The notes under the pieces were generated by a model. It was not told the DNA's origin. It ran no database searches and was given only the letters and a program-made list of their open reading frames with translations. The position numbers and the translations under genes were made by a program. Positions 35,251-44,119 of a DNA stretch of 64,000 bases are shown piece after piece. Source of the stretch: Mycolicibacterium peregrinum (GTDB taxonomy: Bacteria; Actinomycetota; Actinomycetes; Mycobacteriales; Mycobacteriaceae); the NCBI RefSeq assembly GCF_001665785.1, contig NZ_LZSO01000042.1, positions 21,889 through 85,888 of the forward strand, read 5' to 3'. Within the stretch, counting starts at the first letter, position 1. Each line of letters opens with the position of its first letter.

Positions 35251-35685
35251 GTGATCTTGGGGGCTTTGAAGCGGCTGTGGATACCGCTGGTGATAGTGGT
35301 AGTCCTCCTCGCCGGGGGGTTCACCGTACTGCGCCTGCACGGAGTTTTCGGCTCCCAGGTTCGGCCCGCGTATGCAGATACCGAGCTTGAGGAGCGCAAG
35401 CCATACGACCCCAAACAGCTGGTCTACGAGGTGTTTGGTCCCGCTGGGACAGTGGCGAACATCAGCTACTTCGATGCCGATGCCGAGCCGCAGTTTATTG
35501 AAAACGCAAGTTTGCCATGGACGTTGAAGTTCGCGATGACCGAGGCAACGGCGATGGTCAACGTCATCGCGCAGGGAGACACCGACAGCATCGGATGCCG
35601 AATCACAGTGGGTGACAAGGTCAAAGCCGAGCGCATCGGCCAAGGGGAAAAGGCGTTCACCTACTGCCTGCTGAAGGCCGCGTGA
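35251..35685 (+). CDS. mmpS4: MmpS-family membrane-anchored transport accessory protein
   Basis: This 144-aa protein has one N-terminal membrane segment (about residues 8-28) and an extracytoplasmic beta-rich domain ending I-G-C-R-I ... F-T-Y-C-L-L-K-A-A, the usual end of MmpS proteins with two conserved cysteines. MmpS proteins work with the MmpL pump encoded next to them in exporting lipids or siderophores. The GTG at 35251 follows AGGGGG. The stop overlaps the mmpL start (GTGA). The symbol reflects the mmpS-mmpL-mmpL order of GPL loci; the MmpS4/MmpS5 distinction cannot be settled here. Confidence 0.88.
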   Translation: MILGALKRLWIPLVIVVVLLAGGFTVLRLHGVFGSQVRPAYADTELEERKPYDPKQLVYEVFGPAGTVANISYFDADAEPQFIENASLPWTLKFAMTEATAMVNVIAQGDTDSIGCRITVGDKVKAERIGQGEKAFTYCLLKAA

Positions 35686-38570
35686 CCAGCCCGCCGCCGA
35701 ACAACCGGTCACCGCGGGTGCCGCGGGTGATTCGTTCGCTGGCGGTACCGATCATCCTTCTGTGGTTGGTGATCGCGTACCTTCTTGGCGCCTTCGTCCC
35801 GCCGCTGGAACAGGTCGAGAAAGAGCATTCCGTATCGTTCATCCCCACCGATGCGCCGTCCTTTGAGGCGGTGCGGCGGATGGGGAACAGCTTCGGCGAG
35901 TCCAAATCCAACAGTGTGGCGATGATCGTGCTGGAGGGCCAACAACCCCTCGGCGATGAGGCGCACCGCTACTACAACGATCTGGTCCGTCAACTGAAAG
36001 CCGACAAGGCGCACGTCCAACACGTGCAGGATTTCTGGGGAGATCCGCTCACCGCTGGTGCGGCCCAGAGCGCCGACAACAAGGCCGTGTATGTCCAGAT
36101 GAGTCTGTCCGGTGATCTCGGTCAACCGTTGTCGGACGAATCCTTGCAGGCTGTGCGCGATGTTGTGAAACAAACCCCACCCCCTCCCGGGGTGAAGGCT
36201 TATGTGACGGGACCCGCGGCGATAGTTGCCGATCTGAGTGACAGTGGCAACCGGACGGTCTTGCTGGTCACGGGGCTGAGCCTTGCGGTGATCCTCGCGA
36301 TGCTGTTGTTCTTCTTCCGCTCGATATTCACGGCGGTCATCCTGCTGCTTTTGGTGGGAGTCCAATTACAGGTGGCCCGCGGTGTGATCGCACTGCTCGG
36401 TGATCACGGGCTGATCGGTCTTTCCACGTACGCAGTCAATCTTCTGGTGACACTAGGGATCGCAGCCGGAACGGATTACGGCATCTTTTATGTCGGGCGC
36501 TATCAGGAGGCGCGTCAGGCCGGAGAAGACCGGGAAACAGCCTTTTACACCACCTACCGCAGCGTCGCCCGGGTCGTGCTGGCTTCGGGCCTGACCATCG
36601 CCGGCGCGGTTTTCTGCCTCAGCTTTACGCGGTTGCCCTATTTCCGCACGCTCGGCATTCCCTGTGCACTGGGCATGGTGGTCGCCGTTTGTGTGGCATT
36701 GACACTGATTCCGGCAGTTCTCGCGATAGGCAGCAGGTTCGGGCTGTTCGAACCCAAACGCAAGATCATCGCCCGTCGCTGGCGGCGGGTAGGTACAGCT
36801 ATCGTGCGATGGCCCGCACCCATTCTCGTCGCAACATGCGCGGTGTCGCTCATCGGACTATTGGCGCTGCCGGCGTATCAACCCGGGTACAACGACCAGA
36901 AATATCTGCCCAAAGACATCCCGGCCAATGCGGGATATGACGCCGCGGCACGCCATTTTCCGCAGTCTCTGATGATGTCGCCCGACATCCTGTTGGTCGA
37001 GGCCGACCATGACCTTCGTAATCCCGCAGATTTCCTGATTCTGAACAAACTGACCAAAGGGGTGCTGGCAGTCCCCGGGGTGTCCCGGGTACAGGCGGTG
37101 ACCCGGCCCGAGGGCATTCCTCTCAAGCACACCACCATTCCGTTCCTCATCAGCTCCTCGAACGCCGGCCAACTCCAGCTCCTGCCGTTCCAGAAGGCGC
37201 GGATGAACGATCTGGTCACCCAAGCCGACGAGATCACCAAGACGGTTGGCGTGATGCAGCGCATGTACGGCCTCATGCAACAGCTCGCTGCCACGACCAA
37301 CAGCCTGGTCGGCAAGACGCACGAGCTCGAAGACACCACAAAAGAGCTGCGGGATCATATGGCGGACTTCGATGACTTCTGGCGGCCGGTTCGCAACTAT
37401 CTCTACTGGGAGCCGCATTGCTTCAACATCCCCATCTGCTGGTCGCTCAAGTCCTTGTTCGAGGCGCTGGACGGGGTCGACAAAGTCACCGTCACGATGC
37501 ATCAGCTGCTCGGGAACCTCGACCAGTTGAATGCGCTGATGCCGCAGATGATCGCCCAATTCCCGGCAATGATCGCGACCATGCAGAGCACGCGCAGCGT
37601 GTTATTGGGAATGCACACCACAATGTCGGGGATTTTCTCCCAGATGGAGGAGATGAGTGACAACGCCACTGCGATGGGCAGGGCGTTCGACGCCGCTCAG
37701 AATGACGATTCCTTCTACTTGCCTCCGGAGATTTTCAAGAACGCCGACTTCAAGCGGGTCATGAACGTCTTCGTTTCACCGGATGGGAAGTCGGTCCGCT
37801 TCCTGATCTCCCAACGGGGCGATCCCGCGACGCCAGAAGGCATCGCTCGGGTCGACCCGATCAAGACCGCGGCGGAGGAGGCACTCAAAGGCACTCCGCT
37901 CGAGAACGCAAGGATCTATCTGACCGGCACCGCGGCGATGGCGAAAGACCAGGTGGATGGGTCCACATATGACCTGCTGATCGCTGGAATCGCGGCGCTG
38001 TGCCTGATCTTCATCATCATGCTGGTCATGATCCGGAGCCTGGTGGCGGCCATGGTGATCGTGGGCACGGTGGCGCTCTCTCTTGGCGCAGCTTTCGGCA
38101 TGTCTGTATTGATCTGGCAGCACATACTCGGAATCCAGTTGAACTGGATCGTGCTCGCCATTTCGCTCATCATCCTTTTGGCTGTCGGTTCTGATTACAA
38201 CCTGTTGCTGGTATCCCGGATGAAAGAGGAGACCGCCGCGGGCATCAATACAGGCATCATCCGCGCGATGGCCGGCAGCGGAAAGGTGGTGACGGCCGCG
38301 GGTCTGGTGTTCGCGTCCACCATGTTGGCGATGTTGGCCAGCGATGTCCGCACCATCGGTCAGGTGGGATCCACCATCGGGATCGGTCTGCTGTTCGACA
38401 CACTGGTGGTGCGCGCGTTCATGACGCCCTCGATCGCCGCGCTGCTGGGCCGGTGGTTCTGGTGGCCACTACGCGTGCGCCCCCGCCCCGCCAGTGCGCT
38501 GCTGAGGGCGACCGGGCCGCGGCCGTTGGTGCGTTCCCTGCTGTTGAAGCCAGAGGAACGCGGATCTTGA
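35682..38570 (+). CDS. mmpL4a: MmpL-family RND lipid transporter (first of tandem pair)
   Basis: This 962-aa RND-superfamily transporter has two MmpL halves and about 12 membrane segments. The proton-relay motifs are GTDYGIFYVGRYQEAR (Asp265) and GSDYNLLLVSRMKEE (Asp838). Between them is an extracytoplasmic region with a heptad-rich helical stretch (about 500-680) and two cysteines in EPHCFNIPICWS, features I associate with the MmpL4/MmpL5 group. Translationally coupled to mmpS by a GTGA overlap. In GPL loci mmpS4-mmpL4a-mmpL4b are needed for GPL production and transport. Here they are presumed to export the lipopeptide. The cargo is inferred. Confidence 0.93.
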   Translation: MTSPPPNNRSPRVPRVIRSLAVPIILLWLVIAYLLGAFVPPLEQVEKEHSVSFIPTDAPSFEAVRRMGNSFGESKSNSVAMIVLEGQQPLGDEAHRYYNDLVRQLKADKAHVQHVQDFWGDPLTAGAAQSADNKAVYVQMSLSGDLGQPLSDESLQAVRDVVKQTPPPPGVKAYVTGPAAIVADLSDSGNRTVLLVTGLSLAVILAMLLFFFRSIFTAVILLLLVGVQLQVARGVIALLGDHGLIGLSTYAVNLLVTLGIAAGTDYGIFYVGRYQEARQAGEDRETAFYTTYRSVARVVLASGLTIAGAVFCLSFTRLPYFRTLGIPCALGMVVAVCVALTLIPAVLAIGSRFGLFEPKRKIIARRWRRVGTAIVRWPAPILVATCAVSLIGLLALPAYQPGYNDQKYLPKDIPANAGYDAAARHFPQSLMMSPDILLVEADHDLRNPADFLILNKLTKGVLAVPGVSRVQAVTRPEGIPLKHTTIPFLISSSNAGQLQLLPFQKARMNDLVTQADEITKTVGVMQRMYGLMQQLAATTNSLVGKTHELEDTTKELRDHMADFDDFWRPVRNYLYWEPHCFNIPICWSLKSLFEALDGVDKVTVTMHQLLGNLDQLNALMPQMIAQFPAMIATMQSTRSVLLGMHTTMSGIFSQMEEMSDNATAMGRAFDAAQNDDSFYLPPEIFKNADFKRVMNVFVSPDGKSVRFLISQRGDPATPEGIARVDPIKTAAEEALKGTPLENARIYLTGTAAMAKDQVDGSTYDLLIAGIAALCLIFIIMLVMIRSLVAAMVIVGTVALSLGAAFGMSVLIWQHILGIQLNWIVLAISLIILLAVGSDYNLLLVSRMKEETAAGINTGIIRAMAGSGKVVTAAGLVFASTMLAMLASDVRTIGQVGSTIGIGLLFDTLVVRAFMTPSIAALLGRWFWWPLRVRPRPASALLRATGPRPLVRSLLLKPEERGS

Positions 38571-38598
38571 CGACCGCGTCTCCCGTGCTGGAGGCCCC

Positions 38599-41478
38599 GT
38601 GACCGACCGACGGATGACCTCCGGGCCGCCGCGGGTCGCGCGGACGATCCATCGGTTCGCGGTGTTGATCATTCTGGCCTGGTTGGTGATCGTCGCAATC
38701 CTGACTTTCGCCGTGCCGTCCCTCGAAACAGTCGGGCGCCAGTACTCGGTATCACTGGTGCCCAGGGACGCTCCGTCGTTCCAGGCGATGCAGCGCATGG
38801 GCAAGAGCTTCGGCGAATCCGATTCCGACAGCGTGGCGATGATCGTCCTGGAGTCCCAACAACCGCTCGACGACACGGCGCACCGGTACTACAACGACCT
38901 GATCCGGCAGTTGAAAGCCGACACCCGTCATGTGCAGCACATCCAGGACTACTGGGGTGACCCGCTGACGGCCACCGCGGTGCAGAGCACTGACAACAAG
39001 TCCGTTTACGTCCAGTTGAATCTGGCCGGCAACCAAGGTGAATCGCTGGCGAACGAATCCGTTCAGGCGGTCCGGGACATCGTTGCTCGGACTCCACCGC
39101 CGCCGGGAGTCGCGACGTACGTCACCGGCCCGGCACCGCTGGTGTCCGACATGAACCACGCCGGTGACCATTCGATCATCAAGATCACCATCGTCACCCT
39201 TGTGGTGATTTTGACGATGCTGCTGCTCGTATACCGGTCGATCGTCACCGCGGTCCTCCTGTTGCTCATGGTCGGCATACAGGTGCAAGTGGCCCGGGGA
39301 GTGGTCGCATTACTCGGTGATCACGGGGTCATCGGGCTTTCGACGTTCGCTGTCAATCTGTTGGTCTCGCTCGGGATCGCGGTGGGAACGGACTACGGCA
39401 TCTTTTTCCTCGGCCGGTACCAGGAGGCACGTCAGGCCGGTGAGGATCGGGAAACGGCCTTCTACACCACATATCGAAGTGTTGCGAAGGTGGTACTCGG
39501 GTCCGGGATGACGATCGCGGGCGCGATTTTCTGTCTGACTTTCGCCCGGTTGCCCTATTTCCACACCATGGGTGTTCCCACCGCCGTAGCCATGGTGGTC
39601 GCGGTCGCGGTGGCGCTGACCCTTATTCCTGCGGTGCTTGCGGTGGGTGGTCGTTTCGGGCTTTTCGAACCCAAACGCAAGATCATCGTCCGCCGATGGC
39701 GGCGTCTGGGCACGGCCATCGTCCGTTGGCCTGCGCCTATTCTCATCACGGCCTGTGTGGTCGCATTGATCGGGTTGCTTGCCCTGCCGGCATATCAGAC
39801 CAGCTATAACGACCGGCTGTACGTGCCGGCAGACATTCCGGCGAATGTGGGATATGCGGCAGCTGAGCGGCACTTCCCCCAATCGCGAATGACGCCGGAC
39901 GTCTTGTTGGTCGAGGCCGACCGCGATATGCGCAACCCCGCAGATCTGCTGATCTTGAACAAATTGGCCAAGGCGGTCTTCGCGGTGCACGGGATTTCTC
40001 GAGTTCAGGGCATTACCCGCCCTGAGGGCAACCCGATCAACCGGACCTCTATACCATTCCTGCTCAGCCTGCAGAACGCCAATCAGAAACAGCTGTTGCC
40101 ATTCCAGCGCAATCAAATGGGTGACCTGCTCAAGCAGGCGGATGACATGACGACATTGATCAATCTGATGAACCAGATGGTGAGTGTGACGCAAAGGATG
40201 GTCAATGTCACGCACGATATGACGCGGATCATGGGTGAGCTGGAATCGGATATCAAAGAGTTGCGCGACCACATCGCGGACTTCGAGGACTTTTGGCGGC
40301 CGGTCCGGAACTACTTCTATTGGGAGCCGCACTGCTTCGATATACCGTTCTGTTTCTCGTTTCGCTCCGTATTCGATGCGCTCGACTCGGTCGACGCGGT
40401 TGTCGACCAGGTGCATGGCCTCGTTAGCGAAACCGGTCGGCTAGACCAGCTCATGCCGCAGCTGATCAGGCAGTTCCCGCCGATGATCGCGTCCATGCAG
40501 GCGATGCGGACCATGACGCTGACCATGCACAGCACAATGATGGGCACCTTCGACCTCATGGACGAGATGGGCGCGAATGCCACCGCGATGGGCGAGGCTT
40601 TCGATGCGGCCCGAAACGATGACACTTTCTATCTACCGCCTGAAGTTCTGCAGAACGAGGACTTCAAGCGCGCGATGAATTTGTTCTTTTCGCCGGACGG
40701 CAAGTCGGTACGATTCATAATTTCGCACCGGGGCGATCCCGCCACACCTGAAGGCATCGCTCGAGCCGACGCGATAGTCCGGGCGGCGGAAGAGGCCCTC
40801 AAGGTAACGCCTTTGGAAGGTGCGAAGATTTATTTGGCCGGGACCGCAGCGACATTCAGAGACATGCGGGATGGCTCCGCGTACGACCTGCTGATCGCGG
40901 GCGTGGCTGCGCTGTGCCTCATTTTCATCATCATGCTGCTCATGACGCGCAGCCTGATCGCTGCCCTGGTCATCGTTGGCACGGTGGCGCTGTCGCTAGG
41001 TGCGGCGTTCGGACTGTCTGTATTGATCTGGCAGCACATTCTGGGCATACACCTGCACTGGCTCGTCCTTGCGATGTCCGTGATCATCCTTTTGGCGGTC
41101 GGTTCCGACTACAACCTGCTGCTGGTGTCCCGGATGAAGGAAGAGATCGGGGCGGGCATCAACACGGGCATCATCCGGGCGATGGCAGGCAGCGGAAAGG
41201 TCGTGACCGCGGCGGGTCTGGTGTTCGCCTTCACGATGATGTCGATGGTGGCCAGTGACCTGCGGATCATCGGTCAGGTGGGGTCCACCATCGGGATCGG
41301 TCTCCTGCTGGACACCCTGGTAGTCCGGGCCCTGATGACTCCGTCCATCGCCGCACTGCTCGGCCGCTGGTTCTGGTGGCCGCAACGCGTGCGCCCCCGT
41401 CCGGCCAGCGGACTGCTACGGGATACCGGCCCTCGTCCAGTGGTGCGTTCACTGCTTCTGCCGCGCGAAACGGACTGA
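38599..41478 (+). CDS. mmpL4b: MmpL-family RND lipid transporter (second of tandem pair)
   Basis: This 959-aa protein is a close tandem paralogue of the preceding gene over its whole length, including GTDYGIFFLGRYQEAR (Asp265), GSDYNLLLVSRMKEE (Asp837), EPHCFDIPFCFS and the C-terminal RSLLL end. The GTG at 38599 is preceded by GGAGG at 5 nt, and only 28 bp separate it from the first mmpL. The pair probably acts as hetero-partners for one substrate, as proposed for MmpL4a/4b. The periplasmic helical region differs more between the two than the membrane cores do. Confidence 0.93.
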   Translation: MTDRRMTSGPPRVARTIHRFAVLIILAWLVIVAILTFAVPSLETVGRQYSVSLVPRDAPSFQAMQRMGKSFGESDSDSVAMIVLESQQPLDDTAHRYYNDLIRQLKADTRHVQHIQDYWGDPLTATAVQSTDNKSVYVQLNLAGNQGESLANESVQAVRDIVARTPPPPGVATYVTGPAPLVSDMNHAGDHSIIKITIVTLVVILTMLLLVYRSIVTAVLLLLMVGIQVQVARGVVALLGDHGVIGLSTFAVNLLVSLGIAVGTDYGIFFLGRYQEARQAGEDRETAFYTTYRSVAKVVLGSGMTIAGAIFCLTFARLPYFHTMGVPTAVAMVVAVAVALTLIPAVLAVGGRFGLFEPKRKIIVRRWRRLGTAIVRWPAPILITACVVALIGLLALPAYQTSYNDRLYVPADIPANVGYAAAERHFPQSRMTPDVLLVEADRDMRNPADLLILNKLAKAVFAVHGISRVQGITRPEGNPINRTSIPFLLSLQNANQKQLLPFQRNQMGDLLKQADDMTTLINLMNQMVSVTQRMVNVTHDMTRIMGELESDIKELRDHIADFEDFWRPVRNYFYWEPHCFDIPFCFSFRSVFDALDSVDAVVDQVHGLVSETGRLDQLMPQLIRQFPPMIASMQAMRTMTLTMHSTMMGTFDLMDEMGANATAMGEAFDAARNDDTFYLPPEVLQNEDFKRAMNLFFSPDGKSVRFIISHRGDPATPEGIARADAIVRAAEEALKVTPLEGAKIYLAGTAATFRDMRDGSAYDLLIAGVAALCLIFIIMLLMTRSLIAALVIVGTVALSLGAAFGLSVLIWQHILGIHLHWLVLAMSVIILLAVGSDYNLLLVSRMKEEIGAGINTGIIRAMAGSGKVVTAAGLVFAFTMMSMVASDLRIIGQVGSTIGIGLLLDTLVVRALMTPSIAALLGRWFWWPQRVRPRPASGLLRDTGPRPVVRSLLLPRETD

Positions 41479-41622
41479 TTGTCAGCACCTTTCCTGCATA
41501 TGGGTGGCAAACTGTTTTCTTGCGCAAATACCTGACTGGGTGCGGATCTAGCAAATTGTGAAAACACCGGCGAGGTCGCCATGGGCGAGTAAAGTCCGCG
41601 TTCAGGGGAGGAGGTCCACATC

Positions 41623-41946
41623 ATGGAACCATCACCGATCAGAGTGGCTGTCGCCATCGGCAGTTTGGCACTATCCCTGACCGCCGGCGCAGGTATCGCG
41701 TCCGCTGGTCCCAACCTGGACTCCGCGGTCAACTCCACCTGTAGCTATCCGCAGGTGATGGCGGCGCTGACTGCGCAGGATGCCAGAGCGAGCACGTCGC
41801 CGACGGCACAATCTGCTTTGCGGCAGTTCCTCAATGCGCCGACTTCCCAACGGCAGATGATGGCCGAGGCGATTGTGAATTATCCGCCCAACCAGCAGTA
41901 CCTGGGACTTCTGCAGACGGCCTTCGACACCTGCAACAACTTCTGA
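41623..41946 (+). CDS. Small secreted haemophore-related protein
   Basis: This 107-aa protein has a signal peptide ending A-S-A at residue 28. The mature part has two cysteines (Cys40 and Cys104), the repeated helix-forming pattern of the mycobacterial haem-binding (MHB) family related to Rv0203, and the C-terminal D-T-C-N-N-F. It starts with ATG at 41623 behind a very strong GGGGAGGAGG ribosome site. Family members are proposed to bind haem outside the cell and pass it to MmpL proteins, and it lies 144 bp after two mmpL genes on the same strand. Haem binding here is inferred from family, not from identified ligands. Confidence 0.75.
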   Translation: MEPSPIRVAVAIGSLALSLTAGAGIASAGPNLDSAVNSTCSYPQVMAALTAQDARASTSPTAQSALRQFLNAPTSQRQMMAEAIVNYPPNQQYLGLLQTAFDTCNNF

Positions 41947-41957
41947 GTGCACCGCCG

Positions 41958-42887
41958 TCAGTACGTCGCCTTGGTGCCGCCGAGCTGCTTGGTCAATGCG
42001 TCGGCCGTCGCCACCAGTGCGCGGGCGCGATCGCTGATCTCCTTGTCCGTCAAGGCCGTTCCGATGTGCAGTGAGACCGCCATGACCTGGCGCTGATAGT
42101 GGTCGAACACCGGCGCGGAGATGACGCTTATATCCGAGCGGGCACTGCCGTGGCGTCCTTCGGTCTCACCCTCGTCGCGCAGATACACCCGCTCGCCGAT
42201 ATCGGACACCAACTCACTCAGCAGCGCGCGCAGTTCGTCGGGCAGATTGGTCGACATCCCCGCCATCAGCGCATAAAGCCTGCGGCCACCAGGGGTCAGT
42301 CGTTCCACCAGATAGCCATCAGCGCGGCAGCTTTCGATCACCCGGTGCAGCCGGGCGGATTCGGTGCGCAGCGGGATGGTCGGCACCTTGGCCAGCCAGG
42401 CGCGCAGCGCGTCGTCGTCCCACAGCACGAACATCAAGCCGACCGGCGGTGCGAACGGATAGCTCTGACCGACGCGCACCCCGGGGTCCCGGCCCGGCGG
42501 GCCGACCAGTTCCAGCACGGTGATCCGGTCGTCGACGACGGCGGTCAGTCCCGCGGAAGTGTCGAAAGCAGCTGACAAAGCCCGTAATTCGGCCCGGGCG
42601 GCCGGGTTGACGCGCATCGACTCCTGCGCCGTCTGGCCGAGCGAGATCAGAGCAGGCCCGAGGCGATAGGACTTGTCTCGGCTGTTCTCCCCGGTTTCAC
42701 AAACCAGGTAGCCCGATTGGGTGAGTGTGCTGAGGATGCCGAGGCATGTCGGCTTGCTCAGCCCGACGCGGCGGGTGATCTCGGAAAGTCCGAACCGCTC
42801 CTGTGGATGGCGGGACAGAAAATCCAGGATGGCCACCACTCGTGCTGTGGGTGGTGAGGCACGACCGGCCGGCTCGGCTTCTGGCAT
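41958..42887 (-). CDS. IclR-family transcriptional regulator
   Basis: This 309-aa regulator has an N-terminal winged helix-turn-helix (about residues 12-75, with FGLSEITRRVGLSKPT) and a C-terminal IclR effector domain. I chose the ATG at 42887 because GGAGG lies just upstream; the frame is open further, through the divergent promoter. It faces away from the DUF1214-SDR-sulfotransferase operon and shares a 101-bp promoter region holding a KstR-type site and a long palindrome, so it probably controls itself and that operon. Its effector is unknown; a steroid or CoA intermediate would suit the context. Confidence 0.92.
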   Translation of the reverse strand: MPEAEPAGRASPPTARVVAILDFLSRHPQERFGLSEITRRVGLSKPTCLGILSTLTQSGYLVCETGENSRDKSYRLGPALISLGQTAQESMRVNPAARAELRALSAAFDTSAGLTAVVDDRITVLELVGPPGRDPGVRVGQSYPFAPPVGLMFVLWDDDALRAWLAKVPTIPLRTESARLHRVIESCRADGYLVERLTPGGRRLYALMAGMSTNLPDELRALLSELVSDIGERVYLRDEGETEGRHGSARSDISVISAPVFDHYQRQVMAVSLHIGTALTDKEISDRARALVATADALTKQLGGTKATY

Positions 42888-42914
42888 CTGACCTCCAGGG
42901 GCGTTGACGCGAAT

Positions 42915-42928
42915 TGGAACGCGTTCTA
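42915..42928. promoter_or_regulatory. Predicted KstR operator (TGGAACGCGTTCTA)
   Basis: Exact match to the KstR consensus TNNAACNNGTTNNA, with a GAACGCGTTC palindromic core. KstR is the TetR-type repressor of mycobacterial cholesterol catabolism. The site lies 27 bp upstream of the IclR start and 60 bp upstream of the DUF1214 gene start, able to govern both directions. Confidence 0.8.
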
Positions 42929-42954
42929 GTGTCAGGTAGGAAACTCTACCACTG

Positions 42955-42972
42955 CGGTCCAATATTGGACCG
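42955..42972. promoter_or_regulatory. 18-bp perfect palindrome, candidate IclR operator
   Basis: CGGTCCAATATTGGACCG is self-complementary over 18 bp and ends 16 bp before the DUF1214 gene ATG. It sits beside the divergent IclR gene; IclR proteins bind short palindromes in such regions. A weaker GGTAG-N6-CTACC repeat lies at 42935-42950. Binding by this IclR is inferred from position. Confidence 0.65.
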
Positions 42973-42988
42973 AGAGAGCTGGGGCCGT

Positions 42989-44116
42989 ATGTACTCGCAA
43001 CCATTGGCCGACGCCATCGCTGAGGCAGAAGCCCTCGTCACGGCAGCGCCGTTCATCGAATCCGAGGCGGATCTCCTGGAAGGTCTGCAGTACCTGGCCG
43101 GCTGTATCGCGGCCTGCACCCACGTCGCCTTCGATTACGACCGTGACCATCCGTTCCTGCACAGCGGAACAGGGCCCTTCACCAAGATGGGGCTGGACAA
43201 TCCCGACACCATGTATTTCGGAACCCGGGTGCAGCCCGGCCACGAGTACGTCGTGACCGGTCGGCGTGGCACCACGACCGACGTCAGCTTCCAGCTCCTC
43301 GGCGGTGAGTACACCGACGACAACGTGCCCGACAGCGAGACCGCGTTCGACGACCGAAAGCTGGACATCGCCGCCGATGGCACGTTCGAGTGGCGGTTCA
43401 CTCCCGCGGTGCCCTCGCAGCTGGTGATTCGTGAGGTGTACAACGACTGGTCGGCGCAGCGCGGCACATTCGCGATCGCGCGTACCGATACTGCCGGGAC
43501 GGCGCCGGCCCCCCTGACCCGCGAACTCATCGAGAAGCGTTACGCCACCGCGGGTAAGCAACTCGTGCAGCGCGTCAAGACGTGGCTGCAGTTCCCGAAG
43601 TGGTTCTATGACAACCTGCCGGTCAATACGCTGACCGCACCGCGCCTGACGCCCGGCGGGCTCGCCACCCAATACTCGTCGGTCGGGCATTACGACATGA
43701 CACCGGACCAGGCGATGATCCTCACGCTGCCCGTGTCCGACGCGCCCTACCTGGGCTTCCAGCTGGGCAGCCTGTGGTACATCTCGTTGGACTACATCAA
43801 CCACCAGACCTCGCTGAACGGCACTCAGGCGCAAGCCGATCCGGACGGCAAGATCCGGATCGTGGTGTCGGAGAACAATCCCGGGGTCACCAACTGGTGC
43901 GAGACGCTGGGCCATGGCAAGGGCTATCTGCAGTTCCGCTGGCAGCGAGTGTCGCGTGAATTGAGCGCCGAGGACGGGCCGACCGCCGAACTGGTGGACA
44001 TCGGCACTGTGGCCGAGAAGCTGCCGTACTACGAGAGCAACAAGATTTCCGACGACGATTGGCGAGCGCGGATTGCGCTGCGTCAGAAGCTTATTGGCGA
44101 AAGGATGGTGGGCTGA
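42989..44116 (+). CDS. DUF1214 domain protein, Rv3531c-like
   Basis: This 375-aa protein of unknown biochemical role has DUF1214 features in the C-terminal half (PYLGFQLGSLWYISLDY, NPGVTNWCETLGH). No signal peptide is visible. The start is ATG 42989; the frame is open upstream, but that part overlaps the promoter palindromes. First gene of a four-gene operon (DUF1214, SDR, sulfotransferase, LLM). The first three match the order of Rv3531c-Rv3530c-Rv3529c in the KstR-linked cholesterol region as I recall it. A function in steroid metabolism is suggested only by location. Confidence 0.85.
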   Translation: MYSQPLADAIAEAEALVTAAPFIESEADLLEGLQYLAGCIAACTHVAFDYDRDHPFLHSGTGPFTKMGLDNPDTMYFGTRVQPGHEYVVTGRRGTTTDVSFQLLGGEYTDDNVPDSETAFDDRKLDIAADGTFEWRFTPAVPSQLVIREVYNDWSAQRGTFAIARTDTAGTAPAPLTRELIEKRYATAGKQLVQRVKTWLQFPKWFYDNLPVNTLTAPRLTPGGLATQYSSVGHYDMTPDQAMILTLPVSDAPYLGFQLGSLWYISLDYINHQTSLNGTQAQADPDGKIRIVVSENNPGVTNWCETLGHGKGYLQFRWQRVSRELSAEDGPTAELVDIGTVAEKLPYYESNKISDDDWRARIALRQKLIGERMVG

Positions 44117-44119
44117 CCG

